Source: Prorocentrum cordatum (Eukaryota > Sar > Dinophyceae > Prorocentrales > Prorocentraceae). Taken from it: 40,000 bases of DNA. The notes under the pieces were generated by a model. It made no database searches. It worked only from the letters and a program-made list of their open reading frames with translations, and was not told where the DNA came from. The stretch is from contig CAUYUJ010020675.1 of NCBI GenBank assembly GCA_963575745.1, positions 100,001 to 140,000 on the forward strand, written 5' to 3'. Each line of letters opens with the position of its first letter. Position 1 is the stretch's first letter. Positions 38,746 to 40,000 of the stretch are shown piece by piece. Made by a program: the position numbers and the translations under genes.

Positions 38746-39405
38746 GGGAAGAGGAGAAATACCATCTGATGAGGAGTATCAGTGGTTCTTTGTCACTGGC
38801 CTCCCAACATACTTTGCGCTCATCGGGACCCTTTTTTTACGGTCAATCCGACCCACCCCTTTCTTCCGCGGACGTATTTCGGCTCGATCGGTCCGCGTCG
38901 AAGGGCAGCCTCTGGACAGCACATAGTCGGTACCGCAGGGGTGTCCAGGCGCAGGCACGCGAACCCGCCAGTTCCAATTAAGACAGTCAAAAGGTACAGC
39001 CGCTTCCGATGTGGAGTCGGGGGCTTTGGGGGAGTATCCGCAGTATTCACGGGGATTCCGATGGACCTGGGGACACTCCACTCATCGCCCGCGGCACGGC
39101 GGTGGAGTTCCTGGCCTGCGGAGTTCCGCGTGATTGATCCTGCCCCCCTTCCTGGTCCTCAGGTCGGGGGGGTTCGTAGAGGGGGCTTCTTCCCAAGGGA
39201 GAGCTAGGGAAGGACCCAGCCAGATGTTCACACGGCCTTCCTCCAGGGGCTATTTAGAGCGATCTTCCTCTAGCCTCACCTCTCCCCGATCAGGACGGCC
39301 CGCCGACCACCAAGCGGGGGCGGAGGCGACACCTCGCATTCGCAGCTCGAGCTTTCTCGGGTCCCGTCGGGCCAGCGTCGGGGCCCGCCGCCCCGCGGGG
39401 GGCAG
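38746..39405. other. Intron 2, right part
   Basis: A + frame at 38750-38926 reads IPSDEEYQWFFVTGLPTYFA then LIGTLFLRSIRPTPFF before a stop; protein-like but unassigned. The rest shows no gene. Confidence 0.35.
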
Positions 39406-39489
39406 GCCACCGCCGTCCGCGAGAAGCAGGCCGCAGACTTCGCGTCCCTCGAGGCGGAGTACACGGCCAACATAGGCGCCATCGCCAAG
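39406..39489 (+). CDS. Coiled-coil protein, exon c
   Basis: An 84-bp phase-0 exon, acceptor CGGGGGGCAG|GCC and donor GCCAAG|GTGTCG (GT type). It encodes ATAVREKQAADFASLEAEY and TANIGAIAK. The recalled family pattern at this point is A-T-x-x-R-E-K-E-A-A-A-F, then a spacer, then N-I-x-A-I-x-K-A-I, so the exon continues directly from exon b (..AMAE|ATAVREK..). The next exon, expected to start with an A-L-E-K-G-M-like segment, is not visible before the window ends. Strength of the call comes from the three exons fitting one another in order, strand and phase. Confidence 0.7.
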
Positions 39490-40000
39490 GTGTCGGGTGG
39501 GGATGGGGGGGGGCCCATGCCTCTGGTGGCTCGAACAGATCGCGCTGGAGTTTTGGTTCTGCTTTTCTTCATGCTCGGTGCGCGTGGGCACAGTCTTGGA
39601 CCTGGGATCTCCAGAACACGACTCAGGCTTGAAAGTAGGTCGCGGGGAAGGGGTCCAGAGCTCAAGGGGCGGGCGATTCGAAACATTCCAGGCGTCGGAG
39701 GTCTGGGAATGAAGGGGAGGTGGAGGAGGAGCACGGCTTGGAGCGCTGTTTCTAGATGACCAGCAGGGTCTTCTGGGGCTTTGGTTCCTCCTGTGGCTTC
39801 CTGATCGCGATTCACTCACAGACGCGGCCCTGCTCGTAATTCGCTCAAGTTTTAATCCCCAGGAGCCCGAACGTGACGATGACCGCTTGTGTTACTGAAA
39901 TGAACTCCGGGCCTCATAGGGATGGACTCCCGCCTGAGACTTCTTCGCGACTCACTCACAGACGAGGCTTCCGCTCGATACATCCTCCTGGCTCCTGGTT
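39490..40000. other. Probable intron with a short direct repeat
   Basis: CGCGATTCACTCACAGACGC (39807) and CGCGACTCACTCACAGACGA (39947) are near-identical, about 140 bp apart. Both end in ACTCACAG, an acceptor-like word. No exon recognised. Confidence 0.45.

Noticed and set aside
1-40000. tRNA and rRNA genes
   Set aside because: Scanned for T-loop GGTTCGANTCC-type words and conserved rRNA blocks; only isolated partial matches (for example near 21855 and 22390) without a paired stem.

Overview
The window looks like nuclear DNA of a dinoflagellate. This is an inference from three things. First, short exon-like pieces encode a charged coiled-coil protein of a type that recurs in predicted dinoflagellate proteomes, and they are bounded by GC or GA donors and AG|G acceptors. 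Second, there are relics of dinoflagellate-type retroelement and DNA-methyltransferase-like proteins. Third, most of the 40 kb is tandem and inverted repeat rather than gene. No rRNA, tRNA, spliced-leader gene, CRISPR or bacterial operon was seen. A GC-rich lineage such as Prorocentrum would fit, but the species cannot be fixed from the sequence.

Layout. 1-1.9 kb: a broken LINE reverse transcriptase (+) followed by an RNase H-like relic (-). 1.9-5.6 kb: GAT, GA, GTC and GGA microsatellites, a ~50-bp minisatellite and two arrays of a ~80-bp unit. 5.5-10.4 kb: a composite higher-order repeat that contains the 80-bp unit, interrupted by two arrays of an 8-bp GGGTCACC repeat and a long CTC tract. 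10.4-16.5 kb: mostly unassigned DNA with short dispersed repeats (a 171-bp duplication, 65-, 98- and 110-bp pairs, a 14-bp minisatellite). 17.2-18 kb: a 42-bp tandem array whose period keeps both strands open. 18.5-20 kb: GAC and GGA microsatellites. 20.3 kb: a possible N-terminal exon of the coiled-coil family. 20.75-21.5 kb: an array of about 15 units with CACGTGG cores. 23.6-24.5 kb: an inverted pair of a small MITE-like element. 24.9-26.2 kb: a relic of a cytosine-methyltransferase-like protein. 27.4-30.6 kb: AT-rich and GGA microsatellites and two copies of a 140-bp MITE. 31.1-33.9 kb: a 2.8-kb inverted satellite with near-perfect 37-bp ends. 34.3-34.7 kb: a head-to-head GTTTCGG minisatellite palindrome. 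36.5-39.5 kb: three small phase-0 exons of the coiled-coil gene (+), separated by 1.35- and 1.41-kb repeat-filled introns.

The best-supported gene is the split coiled-coil gene on the + strand. Its three recognisable exons join in frame with no gap in the family pattern, and both introns between them have AGGCC at each end. Nearly all long open frames in the window are by-products of repeats whose period is a multiple of three, or of stop-poor trinucleotide tracts; they are not annotated as genes.
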